From JACCXG01 sp963785755 (GTDB lineage Bacteria; Acidobacteriota; Vicinamibacteria; Vicinamibacterales; 2-12-FULL-66-21): a stretch of 64,000 nucleotides of DNA. The notes under the pieces were generated by a model. That model was not told where the DNA came from and ran no database searches. It saw nothing but the letters and a program-made list of their open reading frames with translations. The DNA lies in contig CAWAXG010000003.1 of NCBI GenBank assembly GCA_963785755.1, positions 1 through 64,000 of the forward strand. Direction: 5' to 3'. The position numbers and the translations under genes were made by a program. Position 1 is the first letter of the stretch; the number at the start of each line of letters is the position of its first letter. Positions 29,242 to 38,856 of the stretch are shown here, one piece after another.

Positions 29242-31048
29242 ATGAACAGACTGCCGCGAATCGCCGGGACAACGGCGGCACTGATGACGCTGCTGGTCGG
29301 GAGCGTTGCGGTGCGCCCGGCCGCTGCCGCCGCCGAGTCCGCCCAATCGATCTATACCCGCGCCCTCGCTCGTGAACGCGATCTTCGCGATGCGAGCAAC
29401 GCCGCGACGCTGCCGCAATTGCGGCGCACCGTGAACACGTATGAGTCGCTGGTGCGGCAGTATCCGACGAGCGGCTACGCGGACAACGCGCTCTGGCAGG
29501 CGGGAAATCTCGCGCTCCTGGCCTACGAACGGTTCCGCGAGCCTTCCGACCGGCGGACTGCCGTTCGCCTGTTCACGCTGCTCAAGGACGGATACCCGTC
29601 GAGCTCGCTGGCCGCGCGGGCGATCGAACTGCTCGGCGAGGTCGAGGCCGATCCTGTCGGCGCCGCATCTACGGCGCCCCCGGTGCCGCCGGTCGTCCCG
29701 CCCGCCGCGGCCCCCGTGCCCGCACCAGTGCCACCCGCGCCAATCGCATCCGGCACAATCGCTTCGGGGCCGCCGCCCGACACGCAACGCGATTCGCGTC
29801 CGGCCGAGGAAGCGGTCGCCGACCTGGTGACCATCCGCGACATCAAGCGCACTTCCCTGCCCGATGGAATCCGGGTCACCATCGAGATGGATCGCGAGTC
29901 GATGTTCCGCGCCGAGCGCCTCGAGAACCCGAGGCGCGTGTTCTTCGACCTCAGAGGCTCGCGGACGGTTCCGTCGCTCCAGGACGCGACGCTCAAGTTC
30001 ACGGAAGACATCGTCCGCGAGATTCCGCCTGGGGCGTCACCCCAGGAATACGACGCGCGTGGTCATGGACATGGAGTCGGCGGAGGGGTACAGCGTGTTC
30101 ACCCTCTACAATCCATTTCGCCTCGTCGTCGACATCAAACGCGCGGCGGTCACAACCGTTCCGGCGCCCGCGGCCGCGCCGACGACCGGGACTCCGCCTG
30201 CGTCAACGGTGACGGCCGAGACGAAGGCGATCGCCGCGAGCAAAGAGCCGGTTCCTCCGGTCTCGCGCGCTGAGGCCCCGTCAGTGGTGTCGCCGGCGGC
30301 GCCCACTGCGAACTCCAACGGGCAGTTCTCCCTGTCCCGCCAGCTCGGGTTGGGCATCTCACGAATCGTCCTGGACGCCGGCCACGGCGGTCACGATCCG
30401 GGCGCGCGCGCGAACGGTGTGTCGGAGTCGGAGCTCGTCCTGGATGTCACGCTCCGGCTCCGGACCCTGCTCGAAAAGCAGCCCGGCATCGAGGTGACGC
30501 TCACCCGCGACGGCGACGTGTTCATTCCTCTCGAAGAGCGCACGGCGATCGCCAACCGTCAGGGGGCGGATCTGTTCCTGTCGATTCACGCCAACGCCAG
30601 CCGGAACGCCAAGGCACGCGGCATCGAGACCTACTTCCTGAACTTCGCGACCAACCCCGAGGCCGAAGCGGTCGCCGCGCGCGAGAATTCGGGGTCCGGC
30701 CAATCGATGCACAACCTGACCGACATCGTCCGGACGATCGCGCTGAACAACAAGATCGACGAATCGCGGGACTTCGCCTCGATGGTGCAGAAGGCGATGG
30801 TGCGGCGGCTCGCGACCCGCAACAACCAGGTGCGCGACCTCGGCGTCAAGCAGGCACCGTTCGTCGTCCTGATCGGCGCGGGCATGCCGAGCGTGCTCGC
30901 CGAGATTTCCTTCGTCACGAACAAGCAGGAGTCGGCGCTGTTGAAGACGGCCGCCTATCGGCAGCAGATTGCCGAGTCGCTGCTCGACGGCATACTGCGA
31001 TATCAGAGAGCGCTGAAGGGAGTGCGGGCCGTCGCCGCGAGGGAGTAG
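29242..31048 (+). CDS. amiC: N-acetylmuramoyl-L-alanine amidase with TPR-like and AMIN domains (one frame offset)
   Basis: Peptidoglycan amidase cutting the glycan-peptide bond, probably for daughter-cell separation. Read across one offset it has 601 residues. It has a signal peptide (MTLLVGSVAVRPAAAAA), a helical repeat region at about 35-140, a P/A-rich linker, an AMIN domain (VTIEMDRESMFRAERL), and an Amidase_3 domain with zinc ligands in LDAGHGGHDPG and SIHANASRNAKARG, and the catalytic-site segment AEISFVTNKQE. The join at 30025-30026 reads ATTCCGC where ATTCGC restores IRLGRHPRNTTRVVMD. ATG 29242 is chosen; ATG 29224, overlapping the ftsK stop, is possible. Confidence 0.92.
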
Positions 31049-31219
31049 GCGCGGACTGTTCCGTTCAGTTCAGGGGCGGGATCGGGATAAGTCCGGGACT
31101 GGGGACTCGGGGCTCGGGATTCGGGGTGGTGGGCGGATCGCTTCGCTGGACCGCCATCCATTTTGGATCTCACGTCGGGATCGGTGATCAGGGATCAAAG
31201 GATCCCGACGACGGCGGGA
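31049..31219. repeat. Spacer with GGGACTCGGG / GGGATCA words and short inverted repeats
   Basis: No gene. From about 31085 the spacer repeats GGGACT/GGGCTC/GGGATT words. Then comes GGCGGATCGCTTCGCTGGACCGCC-type symmetry (31132-31154), the inverted ATCC/GGAT pair around ATTTT, and GGGATC words to 31206. It separates two convergent genes. I see no U-tailed terminator. Confidence 0.5.
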
Positions 31220-31471
31220 TTACGGCGTCGAAGACGATGGCGTGACGCGCAGCGCTTCCGAGTCGGGAACGGGTTCCAGGTTGTACTTGGCCCGGATCCG
31301 CTTGATCGCGATCAGGATACCGCCGAGCGTCGCGCCCAGGATCAAGGCTGCCAGCAGCATGACGCCGGTCAGCCCGAGGGCGCCCACGACGATGTCGCCG
31401 ATTCCGGTGGTTTCGACCGGTTCCTCGATGACCCTGACGAGAATCGGCTGAGCGGGTTGCGGAGATTGCAC
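31220..31471 (-). CDS. Small single-span membrane protein
   Basis: An 83-residue protein. A proline-rich N-terminus (QPAQPILVRVIEEPVE) precedes one long membrane segment rich in G, A and L (LGLTGVMLLAALILGATLGGILIAI). A short basic stretch (KRIRAKYN) and a polar tail follow, so the C-terminus is probably cytoplasmic. The start is GTG at 31471. I do not recognise a family. It is 34 bases downstream of pepA on the same strand, possibly co-transcribed. Confidence 0.7.
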   Translation of the reverse strand: MQSPQPAQPILVRVIEEPVETTGIGDIVVGALGLTGVMLLAALILGATLGGILIAIKRIRAKYNLEPVPDSEALRVTPSSSTP

Positions 31472-31505
31472 GGTACTTTAGACCCCTGGTCTGCGGCTCG
31501 GGTTC

Positions 31506-33011
31506 CTACGACCACTCCGTCGACGTGAACGCCAGCTCGGCGAGGGCCCTGACCGCGACCCCGGTCGCCCCTTTGGGCTGCCACGGCTTGGCCTCGTCTG
31601 CCCATGCGGTGCCGGCGATATCGAGGTGCGCCCAGGCTAGATCCCCGACGAATTCCTTGATGAACATCGCCGCCGTGCACACGCTGGCGGGCCGCCCGCC
31701 GACGTTGACCATGTCCGCGATCTCGCTGCGAATCTGTTCGCGGTATTCCTCGTACAACGGCAGCGGCCAGCAGCGATCCCCGGCCCGGTTGGCGGTAAGG
31801 CGGACCAGCTCAGCCCATGACTCCGGCTGGCCGAACAGGCCGGAAGCCGCCTTGCCGAGCGCGACCACGCATGCACCGGTGAGCGTGGCGACGTCCACGA
31901 GATGGGTGGCTCCGAGCTGCTGCGCGTACCACAAACCATCCCCGAGAATCAGCCGGCCTTCGGCGTCCGTATTGAGGACCTCGACGGTCTTACCGCTCGC
32001 CCCGGTCAGGATGTCGCCCGGCTTGAGCGCCCGGCCACCTGGCATGTTCTCCGTCATCGGCACGACCCCGACCACGGCAATCGGCGCCTTCAGGAGCGCC
32101 AGGGCGCGCATGGCGCCGATGACGGCGGCGCCTCCCGCCATATCGTCCTTCATGCGTTCCATGCCGTCGGCGGGCTTGATCGAGATGCCTCCCGTATCGA
32201 ACGTGATGCCCTTTCCTACCAGGCCCAGAACCGGATGCGCCGGTGCTCCGGCCGGCGTGTACCGCATGACGAGAACCCTCGGCGGCTCGGCGCTGCCGCG
32301 GGCGACGCCCAGAAGGAGGCCCATCTGCAGACGAACGATGTCGTCTTCATCCAGGATCTCGACGTGCAGTCCGGCATCACGCGCGATGGCGCTGCCGCGC
32401 TCGGCGAAGACCGACGGGGTCAGGACGTTGGACGGCTCATTACAGAGATCGCGGGCAATGTTGCAGGACTCGCCGAGAATGCGTCCGCGCTCGACGGCGG
32501 CCTGGAGCCCCCGGTCGCTCGACTCGCCGGCGACGATCACCGCTTCCTCGAGCGGCGGCGAGGAACGATCGCTGCTCTTGTATCGATCGCCGCTGAAGCT
32601 CGCGAGCAGCAGCCCTTCTGCGATCGCCTGCACGGCAGCCGCGTCGCTGCTGCCCCGCGGCAGGAACGCGATACGGCGCACCCGGCGTTGCCGGGCGGCG
32701 AGCGCCGCGGCGGTCGCGACCTTGCGCAGCCTCTCGGTGTCGAAGTCGGCGGCCTTCCCGGCGCCGATCAGCGCGACGCGAGCGGCACGCCATTCATTAC
32801 CGAGCGGAGTGAGGAACAGTTCGTAGGCGCGCCCCTCGAATTCATGCGAATCGTCCGCGCGTTTCAACGCGCCATCAGCCGCTTCGTCGAGGCCCGGAAC
32901 CGCCGACACCAGGGCTTCTCCCTCGAAGACGGGCACGAAGAGTACGTCGGTTTCCACTTCCGACGGACGTGAAGATCTGAGCACCACGGGAGCCTGGGAC
33001 GCGGTCCGCAT
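31506..33011 (-). CDS. pepA: Leucyl aminopeptidase (M17 family)
   Basis: A di-metal cytosolic aminopeptidase of 501 residues, the normal size. The C-terminal catalytic domain shows GKGITFDTGGISIKP (metal-binding Lys and Asp), the family signature NTDAEGRLIL and DVATLTGACVVALG. The N-terminal macro-like domain has lower conservation. ATG at 33011 is chosen. The frame remains open for 123 more codons upstream without any conserved feature. TATAAT lies on the minus strand nine bases before the ATG (33026-33021), so a very short or absent leader is likely. It is divergent from the PqaA-like gene. Confidence 0.95.
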   Translation of the reverse strand: MRTASQAPVVLRSSRPSEVETDVLFVPVFEGEALVSAVPGLDEAADGALKRADDSHEFEGRAYELFLTPLGNEWRAARVALIGAGKAADFDTERLRKVATAAALAARQRRVRRIAFLPRGSSDAAAVQAIAEGLLLASFSGDRYKSSDRSSPPLEEAVIVAGESSDRGLQAAVERGRILGESCNIARDLCNEPSNVLTPSVFAERGSAIARDAGLHVEILDEDDIVRLQMGLLLGVARGSAEPPRVLVMRYTPAGAPAHPVLGLVGKGITFDTGGISIKPADGMERMKDDMAGGAAVIGAMRALALLKAPIAVVGVVPMTENMPGGRALKPGDILTGASGKTVEVLNTDAEGRLILGDGLWYAQQLGATHLVDVATLTGACVVALGKAASGLFGQPESWAELVRLTANRAGDRCWPLPLYEEYREQIRSEIADMVNVGGRPASVCTAAMFIKEFVGDLAWAHLDIAGTAWADEAKPWQPKGATGVAVRALAELAFTSTEWS

Positions 33012-33122
33012 ATTCCGGCAATTATAGTGCGGTGTGGGACGAAACCCGTGAGCAAGCCCCGCCGTGGGGCCGGCGATTCTCCAGGGTGAGCGGCCGCGCC
33101 CGCGGCTATAATCGGCGCGCTC

Positions 33123-34565
33123 ATGACACACCAACTCCGTCGCATTGCCATCCTGCTCTTCCTGTTCCCCTTCGTCCTGATCGGGTCCGGACAGAGACCC
33201 GAACGGGTCCCGGTTGGGCAGCAGACCGCGCTCGATCGTTACGTGGCCGCTCCCGATACCAGCTTCGCCTGGAAGGTATTGCGCCAGCTGCCGGCGGAAG
33301 GGGCGACCGCCACCCTTCTCGAGATGACGTCGCAGCGCTGGCTGACCGAGCAGGAGGTCCAACGCCCGCTCTGGACGCATTGGGTGACGGTCATCCAGCC
33401 GGCGAAGGTCACGAGCGACATCGGCTTCCTGTTCATCACCGGTGGCAGTAATGAGCGGCAGCCTCCGGCAAATCCCCCGGCCTGGCTCGTCGACCTCGTC
33501 CGTAACACGGGCACGGTCGCGGCGGAGCTTCGCCTGGTGCCGAATCAGCCGGTGATCTTCACGGAGGATCCCACCCGCAAGCCCCGCTCCGAGGACGATT
33601 TCATCGCCTACACGTGGGACAAGTACCTGCGGACCGGGGACGAGAAGTGGCCGGCCCGGCTGCCGATGACGAAGAGCGCCGTGCGCGCGATGGACGCAGT
33701 GACGGCCTTCGCGCAGTCCCAGGAAGGCGGCGGCAACAAAGTATCGCGGTTCGTGGTGTCGGGAGCCTCGAAGCGCGGGTGGACGGCGTGGGCGACAGCC
33801 GTGGTCGATCAGCGCGTGGTCGGACTCGTGCCGGCGGTCATCGACATGCTCAACGTCGAGCCGTCATTCGTTCATCACTATCGCGCTTATGGGACGTGGT
33901 CGGACGCGGTCAAGGACTACGTGCACCACGGCATCATGAACTGGATGGGCACCAAGGAATTCAAGGCGCTGATGAAGATCGAAGAGCCCTACGAATACCG
34001 TGACCGCCTGACCATGCCGAAGCTGCTCCTGAACGCGTCAGGAGATCAATTCTTCCTGCCGGACTCTTCGCAGTTCTATTTCGACGATCTGCGCGGCGAG
34101 AAGCACGTCCGCTACGTGCCGAACACGTCGCACTCGCTCGACAAGAGCGACGCCCTGGAGACCGTCCAGGCTTTTTACGCGGCGATTGTCAGCAACACGC
34201 CACGGCCCGAGGTGAAATGGACGTTCGAGCGCGACGGATCGATCAAGGTCGTGAGCCGCCAGCTGCCGAGCGAGGTGCAGCTCTGGCAGGCGACGAACCC
34301 CGCCGCGCGTAATTTCCGTCTCGACGCGATTGGTCCCGCGTACAAGCCGTCCTCCCTGACACCCTCGGGCCCGAACACGTGGGTTGCGCGCGTCGCCGCG
34401 CCGGAGGCCGGGTGGACTGCGTTCTTCGTCGAGCTGACGTTTCCCGGGGCCAGCAAGTACCCCTTGAAGGTGACGAGCGGCATACGCATTCTTCCCGACA
34501 AATTGCCGTTCGATGCGCCGAAGCCGGTCAAAGATCCCCGGAGCGTTCAGCCCGTGAGCCGCTAG
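33123..34565 (+). CDS. PhoPQ-activated pathogenicity-related (PqaA-like) exported hydrolase
   Basis: A 480-residue exported protein of the PhoPQ-activated pathogenicity-related family. It has a signal peptide (RRIAILLFLFPFVLIGSG), then TSFAWKVLRQ and a LTSQRW-like region. The alpha/beta-hydrolase nucleophile elbow is VVSGASKRGWTAWATA, with Ser in GASKRG. The VPAVIDMLNVEPSFVHHYRAYG and YVPNTSHSLDKSD segments supply candidate acid and His. Family members are named for a Salmonella gene, but the reaction is not established. TATAAT lies 11 bases before the ATG (33106-33111). No phoPQ genes are nearby, and the family is common in free-living bacteria. Confidence 0.88.
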   Translation: MTHQLRRIAILLFLFPFVLIGSGQRPERVPVGQQTALDRYVAAPDTSFAWKVLRQLPAEGATATLLEMTSQRWLTEQEVQRPLWTHWVTVIQPAKVTSDIGFLFITGGSNERQPPANPPAWLVDLVRNTGTVAAELRLVPNQPVIFTEDPTRKPRSEDDFIAYTWDKYLRTGDEKWPARLPMTKSAVRAMDAVTAFAQSQEGGGNKVSRFVVSGASKRGWTAWATAVVDQRVVGLVPAVIDMLNVEPSFVHHYRAYGTWSDAVKDYVHHGIMNWMGTKEFKALMKIEEPYEYRDRLTMPKLLLNASGDQFFLPDSSQFYFDDLRGEKHVRYVPNTSHSLDKSDALETVQAFYAAIVSNTPRPEVKWTFERDGSIKVVSRQLPSEVQLWQATNPAARNFRLDAIGPAYKPSSLTPSGPNTWVARVAAPEAGWTAFFVELTFPGASKYPLKVTSGIRILPDKLPFDAPKPVKDPRSVQPVSR

Positions 34566-34615
34566 CCGATCAGCTCTTCAGCGGGGACCGCTCGCGAGTC
34601 GGATTGGCGTTGTAC

Positions 34616-35107
34616 TTATCCGACTCGCCCCAGCGGGATGCTGAGATTGGTCCAGTCGGTCCCGCGCTGCGACTTCGCGATATAGACGATCTGTCCCGCG
34701 TGGTAGGCGAGGTGCGCCAGCGCGCGATGCAGAGCCTCGTACACCGCCATCGACTGGCCGCGGACCACGACCGTCCGAGTCAGCTGCTCGTCGCTGAGCT
34801 CATCGAGCGCGGCCGACAGGACCTTCCATCCCTGCTCCCACTTGTGCAGCAGCTCGTCGCGGGATACGGCGCGCGGCTCGAACTCCTCATCCCTCTTCCG
34901 CCACGGCTTCTCGCCGTCGCTGGTCAGGAAATCGGTGAATCGCGAGCGCAGGTTCCCGGACATGTGCCAGCAGATCACCGCGATGGAGTTGTCGCCTGCG
35001 CTGCTGGTCGCTGCCAGGTCGTCGTCGGCGACCTGACGGATCGCGGCCTCCGACAGGGCTTTGTAGCGCATGAATTCCGCGCGGACGGACTCGATGATGC
35101 TCGTCAT
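34616..35107 (-). CDS. DinB/DUF1572-family protein
   Basis: A 163-residue four-helix-bundle protein of the DinB-like superfamily, many of which are metal-dependent thiol transferases. Metal-binding histidines are seen in IAVICWHMSGN and in the C-terminal HLAYHAGQIVYIAK. The phrase RKRDEEFEPRAVSRDELLHKWEQGW is typical of the DUF1572 branch. The substrate is unknown. The start ATG 35107 is three bases after the JAMM gene stop, so the two are co-transcribed. It is convergent with the PqaA-like gene. Confidence 0.87.
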   Translation of the reverse strand: MTSIIESVRAEFMRYKALSEAAIRQVADDDLAATSSAGDNSIAVICWHMSGNLRSRFTDFLTSDGEKPWRKRDEEFEPRAVSRDELLHKWEQGWKVLSAALDELSDEQLTRTVVVRGQSMAVYEALHRALAHLAYHAGQIVYIAKSQRGTDWTNLSIPLGRVG

Positions 35108-35110
35108 GGA

Positions 35111-35518
35111 TCAAGGCTCCAGCAAGATTGGCACGGCCGTCAAATCGCCGCCGGTCAGCCTGAAGGCTGCGACCTCTCCCTCGGGGTCGAGCAGCGAGAC
35201 GATCAGCCAGAGGAAATCGGAATAGAAGATTTCGGCGCGGTCGGTTTCCGACGGCAGCGCGCGCGAGCTCGGGTGGGAATGATACGCCCCAATCACCGAT
35301 CGATCGCTGCCGCGCAGCCGGCGAATCGCCGCGACGTGGTCGGCGGGATCGAGCAGGTAGCGGGTCGGACTTGCGAGCAGGTTCCGCGCCCGCACGCACT
35401 CGTCGATCGCCGATCCCTGTCCGATCAGCAGACCGCAGCACTCGTTCGGCGACTCCTCGCGCGCGTGGGCGATGATCTCGTCACGGAGGCTTGCGCGCAG
35501 CACGACCGGCGTCGTCAT
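35111..35518 (-). CDS. JAMM/MPN+ metalloprotease-like protein
   Basis: A 135-residue Mov34/MPN-type protein. The zinc site is complete: an upstream Glu in ESPNECCGLLIG, then HSHPSSRALPSETD, the H-x-H-x7-S-x2-D pattern of active JAMM enzymes. Bacterial members of this size cleave ubiquitin-like or sulfur-carrier proteins, or act on cysteine-related substrates. No sulfur-carrier gene is adjacent, so the target is unknown. It starts five bases after the acetoacetyl-CoA synthetase stop and is followed by the DinB gene. Confidence 0.92.
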   Translation of the reverse strand: MTTPVVLRASLRDEIIAHAREESPNECCGLLIGQGSAIDECVRARNLLASPTRYLLDPADHVAAIRRLRGSDRSVIGAYHSHPSSRALPSETDRAEIFYSDFLWLIVSLLDPEGEVAAFRLTGGDLTAVPILLEP

Positions 35519-35523
35519 ATGCG

Positions 35524-37471
35524 TCAGCTCGCCAGCTCGGTCCGGTTGATGAAGTGCTCGAGCGCCTCCGGATTGGCAAGCGCCTCACGATTCTTGACGG
35601 TACGGCCGTGCACGACGTCGCGCACCGCGAGCTCGACAATCTTCCCGCTCTTCGTCCGGGGAATCTCCGCTACCTGGACGATGCGCGCGGGCACGTGGCG
35701 CGGCGTCGTGTTCTCCCTGATCTGCCGCTTGATGCGCTCACGCAGCGCATCGGTCAGCTCGACCCCGTCGCGCAGCCGGACGAAGAGGACGACCCGTTCG
35801 TCGTTGTCCCATTTCTGCCCGATGACCAGGCTTTCGATCACCTCGTCGAGCCGCTCGACCTGGCGGTAGATCTCCGCCGTTCCGATCCGGACTCCGCCGG
35901 GATTGAGCGTCGCATCCGACCGCCCGTAGATGATCACGCCGTCATGCGAGGTGATTTCGGCGTAGTCGCCGTGCCACCAGACGCCAGGATAGCGTTCGAA
36001 GTACGCGGCACGGTACCGCGCGCCGTCCTGATCGTTCCAGAAGCTGAGCGGCATCGATGGGAAGGGCTCGAGGCAGACGAGCTCTCCTTTCTGTTGACGC
36101 ACCGGATTGCCATTCTCGTCGAAGACTTCGACCGCGAGCCCGAGTCCCCGGGTCTGGATCTCGCCGCGCCACACCGGCGCGATGGGATTGCCGCTCACGA
36201 AGCATCCGACGATGTCGGTGCCGCCGGAGACGGAGGCCACGTGAATGTCCTGCTTGATCTTCGAGTAGATGAAGTCGAAGCTCTCGGGCACGAGCGGCGA
36301 CCCCGTCGACGTCAACGCCCGTACGCTTTCGAGCCGGTGGGTTTCGATCGGCGCCAGGCCGGCCTTGCGGACCGCGTCGATGTACTTCGCCGACGTCCCG
36401 AACATCGTCATCTCCGTGGCATCGGCGAGATCGAACAACGCACCTGGTCCTGGATGGAACGGGGATCCGTCGTAGAGCACCAGCGTCGCGCGCGCGGCAA
36501 GCGCAGAGACCAGCCAGTTCCACATCATCCACCCGCAGGTCGTGAAGTAGAACACCCGGTCCATCGGCTTGACGTCGGCGTGCAGCTGGATCTCCTTCGC
36601 ATGCTCGATGAGGGTGCCGCCGGCGCCATGAACGATGCACTTGGGCACGCCGGTCGTGCCGGAGGAGGTACAGGATGTAGAGCGGATGGTTGAATGGGAA
36701 CGGCTCGAACGTCAGGTCAGCCGTCGTGTCGCCGACGAACTCGTCCCACCAGCACGATTTCGGCACGCGCCCGATGTCCGGCCGCTCGGCGACGTAGGGA
36801 ACGATGACGGTGCGCTCGACCGTCGGCAGCGCGGCGACGACGTCGGCGATCTTCCCGAGGCAGTCATGCGTCTTCCCGCCATAGAAGTAGGCGTCCGCCG
36901 AGAGGAGGATGCGCGGCGCGATCTGGCCGAACCGGTCGAGCACGCCCTGCACGCCGAAGTCCGGTGAGCACGACGACCACACGGCGCCGATCGCGGCCGC
37001 CCCGAGCATCGCGATGATCGCTTGCGGCAGGTTGGGGATGAAGGCGGCGATGCGGTCGCCGGGCCGGATGCCGGCCCGCCGGAACGCGGCGGCGGCGCGG
37101 GCGACCTCCCGGCGGAGCTCCACCGCCGTCAGCGTCTGACGAACCTGATCCTCGCCGCTGAAAACGATCGCGACGTCATCGTCCTGCCGCCGCAGCAGGT
37201 TCTCGGCGAAGTTCAGCCTTGCGTCGGGAAAGAACCTGGCGCCAGGCATCCGGCCGGGATGCTCATGGATCCGCTCGCCCATCGAGCCGCGAATGTCACA
37301 GAACTCCCAGACCGATTGCCAGAACGGCTCGACATGCGTGAGGGAGAACGCGTGCAGGTCCCGGTAGGTTGGAAGGGCGACGTTCCACCGCTTCTCGGCC
37401 GCGCGCATGAACGCCGTCAGGTTCGCGGCGGCCACACGCTCGGGCGACGGTGTCCAGAGTGGCGCGTCCAC
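35524..37471 (-). CDS. Acetoacetyl-CoA synthetase (one frame offset)
   Basis: ANL-family ligase making acetoacetyl-CoA from acetoacetate, ATP and CoA. Read across one offset it has 648 residues, as expected. The N-terminal frame has PTYRDLHAFSLTHVEPFWQSVWEF and GAVWSSCSPDFG. The second frame supplies the rest of the AMP-binding motif (CIVHGAGGTLIEH), TTCGWMMWNWL, YGRSDATLNPGGVRIG and the C-terminal Lys region (EIPRTKSGKIVE). The join at 36667-36668 reads CTGTACCTCCTCC where CTGTACTCCTCC would give LYSSGTTGVPK. The start is GTG at 37471, seven bases after TATAAT. It opens an operon with the JAMM and DinB genes. Confidence 0.92.
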
Positions 37472-37478
37472 TCTGAAA

Positions 37479-37484
37479 ATTATA
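37479..37484 (-). promoter_or_regulatory. Perfect -10 element before acetoacetyl-CoA synthetase
   Basis: TATAAT on the minus strand (37484-37479) lies seven bases before the GTG start, inside the 24-base gap after the GNAT gene. No good -35 is found at 17 bases. This would give a leaderless transcript separate from the trp operon upstream. Confidence 0.55.
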
Positions 37485-37495
37485 GCCTTCGGGTC

Positions 37496-38005
37496 TCACT
37501 CGCCAGGCTGATACGTCTCCGAGTGGAATGCCGTGAAGCCGCGTTTGAGGTAGTTCGGCAGCGCTGCGGGATGATCCATCGTGTTCGTGTGCAGCCAGAC
37601 GCGGTTCGCTCCGGCGGCCCATGCCTGCACGACCGCCTCGGTCAGGAGGTGCCCGCCGAGACCGCGGCCGGTGAATTCGCTCAACAGGCCGAAGTACGCG
37701 ATTTCGACGCCGCCCGAACTGTCGCGGCGCAATTCGAAGTAGCCCGCGGGCGCACCGGCGACCCACATCACCCACAGCGACACGGCGGGGTCGGCAAGGT
37801 AGGCGCGGATCGTGTCGTCGGACCACGGCAGCCGATCGATCCAGTGATACGCACCGCCAACCTCGGTGTAGAGGTACCGCCAGAACGACGCCGGGCAGCC
37901 GTGCACGCGCTCGATGCGGAGCGCCGGATCGTCCACTCGGGCCGGGCGCAGCGCCCCGGGATCGCGCATTTCCAGGAACGTTCTGACCGCCGGCCCGATC
38001 GTCAT
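37496..38005 (-). CDS. GNAT-family N-acetyltransferase
   Basis: A 169-residue acetyltransferase. The acetyl-CoA loop region is seen in LLSEFTGRGLGGHLLTEAVVQAW (RGxGxG-like), preceded by AGYFELRRDSSGGVEIAYFGL and followed by VWLHTNTMDHPAALPNYLKRGF. The start overlaps the tyrA stop by four bases, so it is the last gene of the aromatic operon. The substrate is not evident. Its link to aromatic amino acids is by position only. Confidence 0.88.
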   Translation of the reverse strand: MTIGPAVRTFLEMRDPGALRPARVDDPALRIERVHGCPASFWRYLYTEVGGAYHWIDRLPWSDDTIRAYLADPAVSLWVMWVAGAPAGYFELRRDSSGGVEIAYFGLLSEFTGRGLGGHLLTEAVVQAWAAGANRVWLHTNTMDHPAALPNYLKRGFTAFHSETYQPGE

Positions 38006-38856
38006 CCGTGTTCGAGGACGCCCTTCCAGCGGGCCGCGGACAGGAACACCTCGTCCAGGTCCGACGGGCTGCGATCCGACGCAGCCTTGAGCCGCTGCAG
38101 CGCGCCAATCAGGTCGTCGAGCGCTCCGGACACATTGTCGGCATTCGTCGCGATGATGTCGCGCCACGTGGCGGCCGGGCTCGACGCGAGGCGCGTCGTA
38201 TCGCGTAGGCCGCGGCCGGCGAACGCCAGGCCCTCCTCGCGCGCGCGGGCGCCGACGACGTGCATCAACGCGCTGACGGTCAATTGCGGGAGATGGCTGA
38301 TGTAGGCGAGCAGACGGTCGTGCGCGTCCGCTTCCATCTGATGGGGAATCGCGCGCAGCCCGGCCACGAACGCCGTCAAGGCGTCGAGCGCACGGTCGTC
38401 CCGGACGCTCGACGGCGTGAGGATCCAGGGCCGATCATCGAAGAGATCCGGGCGCGCCGCTTCGACGCCGCTGACCGCGGCGCCGGCGAGCGGGTGCCCG
38501 CCGATGAAGCGCAGGCGCTCGGGTAACGCACGCGCCGCTTCGATCACCGCGCGTTTCGTGCTCCCGACGTCGGTGATCACCGCGGCCCGAGGGAGGCACG
38601 CCGGCAACTCCTGCAGCACGGCAACGTTCTGCAGAACCGGAGCGGCCAGCACGACGAGATCGGCGTCCGCGGCCGCCTGGAGCCGATCGTCGCCACGATC
38701 GGCGATGCGCATCTGCCGCGCGGTCTCGACGACGGAGGGTCGATCGATCGCGATGACGGCCACCCCCGGCCATCGACGCTTGACGGCCAGGGCAATCGAG
38801 CCGCCGATCAATCCGAACCCGTAGATCGCGACGCGTGCGAATGGCGGCTGGCTCAC
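38002..38856 (-). CDS. tyrA: Prephenate dehydrogenase
   Basis: Oxidative decarboxylation of prephenate (or arogenate) in the tyrosine branch. The 284-residue protein has the Rossmann loop YGFGLIGGSIALAV, the DVGSTKRAVIE segment, the catalytic-His region FIGGHPLAGAAVSGVEAA and the helical dimer domain (HLPQLTVSALMHVV). There is no ACT domain. The start is GTG at 38856, which overlaps the aroF stop by four bases (GTGA). The frame is open far upstream, but that region is the aroF gene in another frame. Confidence 0.94.
   Translation of the reverse strand: MSQPPFARVAIYGFGLIGGSIALAVKRRWPGVAVIAIDRPSVVETARQMRIADRGDDRLQAAADADLVVLAAPVLQNVAVLQELPACLPRAAVITDVGSTKRAVIEAARALPERLRFIGGHPLAGAAVSGVEAARPDLFDDRPWILTPSSVRDDRALDALTAFVAGLRAIPHQMEADAHDRLLAYISHLPQLTVSALMHVVGARAREEGLAFAGRGLRDTTRLASSPAATWRDIIATNADNVSGALDDLIGALQRLKAASDRSPSDLDEVFLSAARWKGVLEHG

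Noticed and set aside
34566..34615. Possible bidirectional terminator between the PqaA-like gene and the DinB gene (AGCGG-GGA-CCGCT)
   Set aside because: Only a five-base stem without a U-rich tail on either strand.
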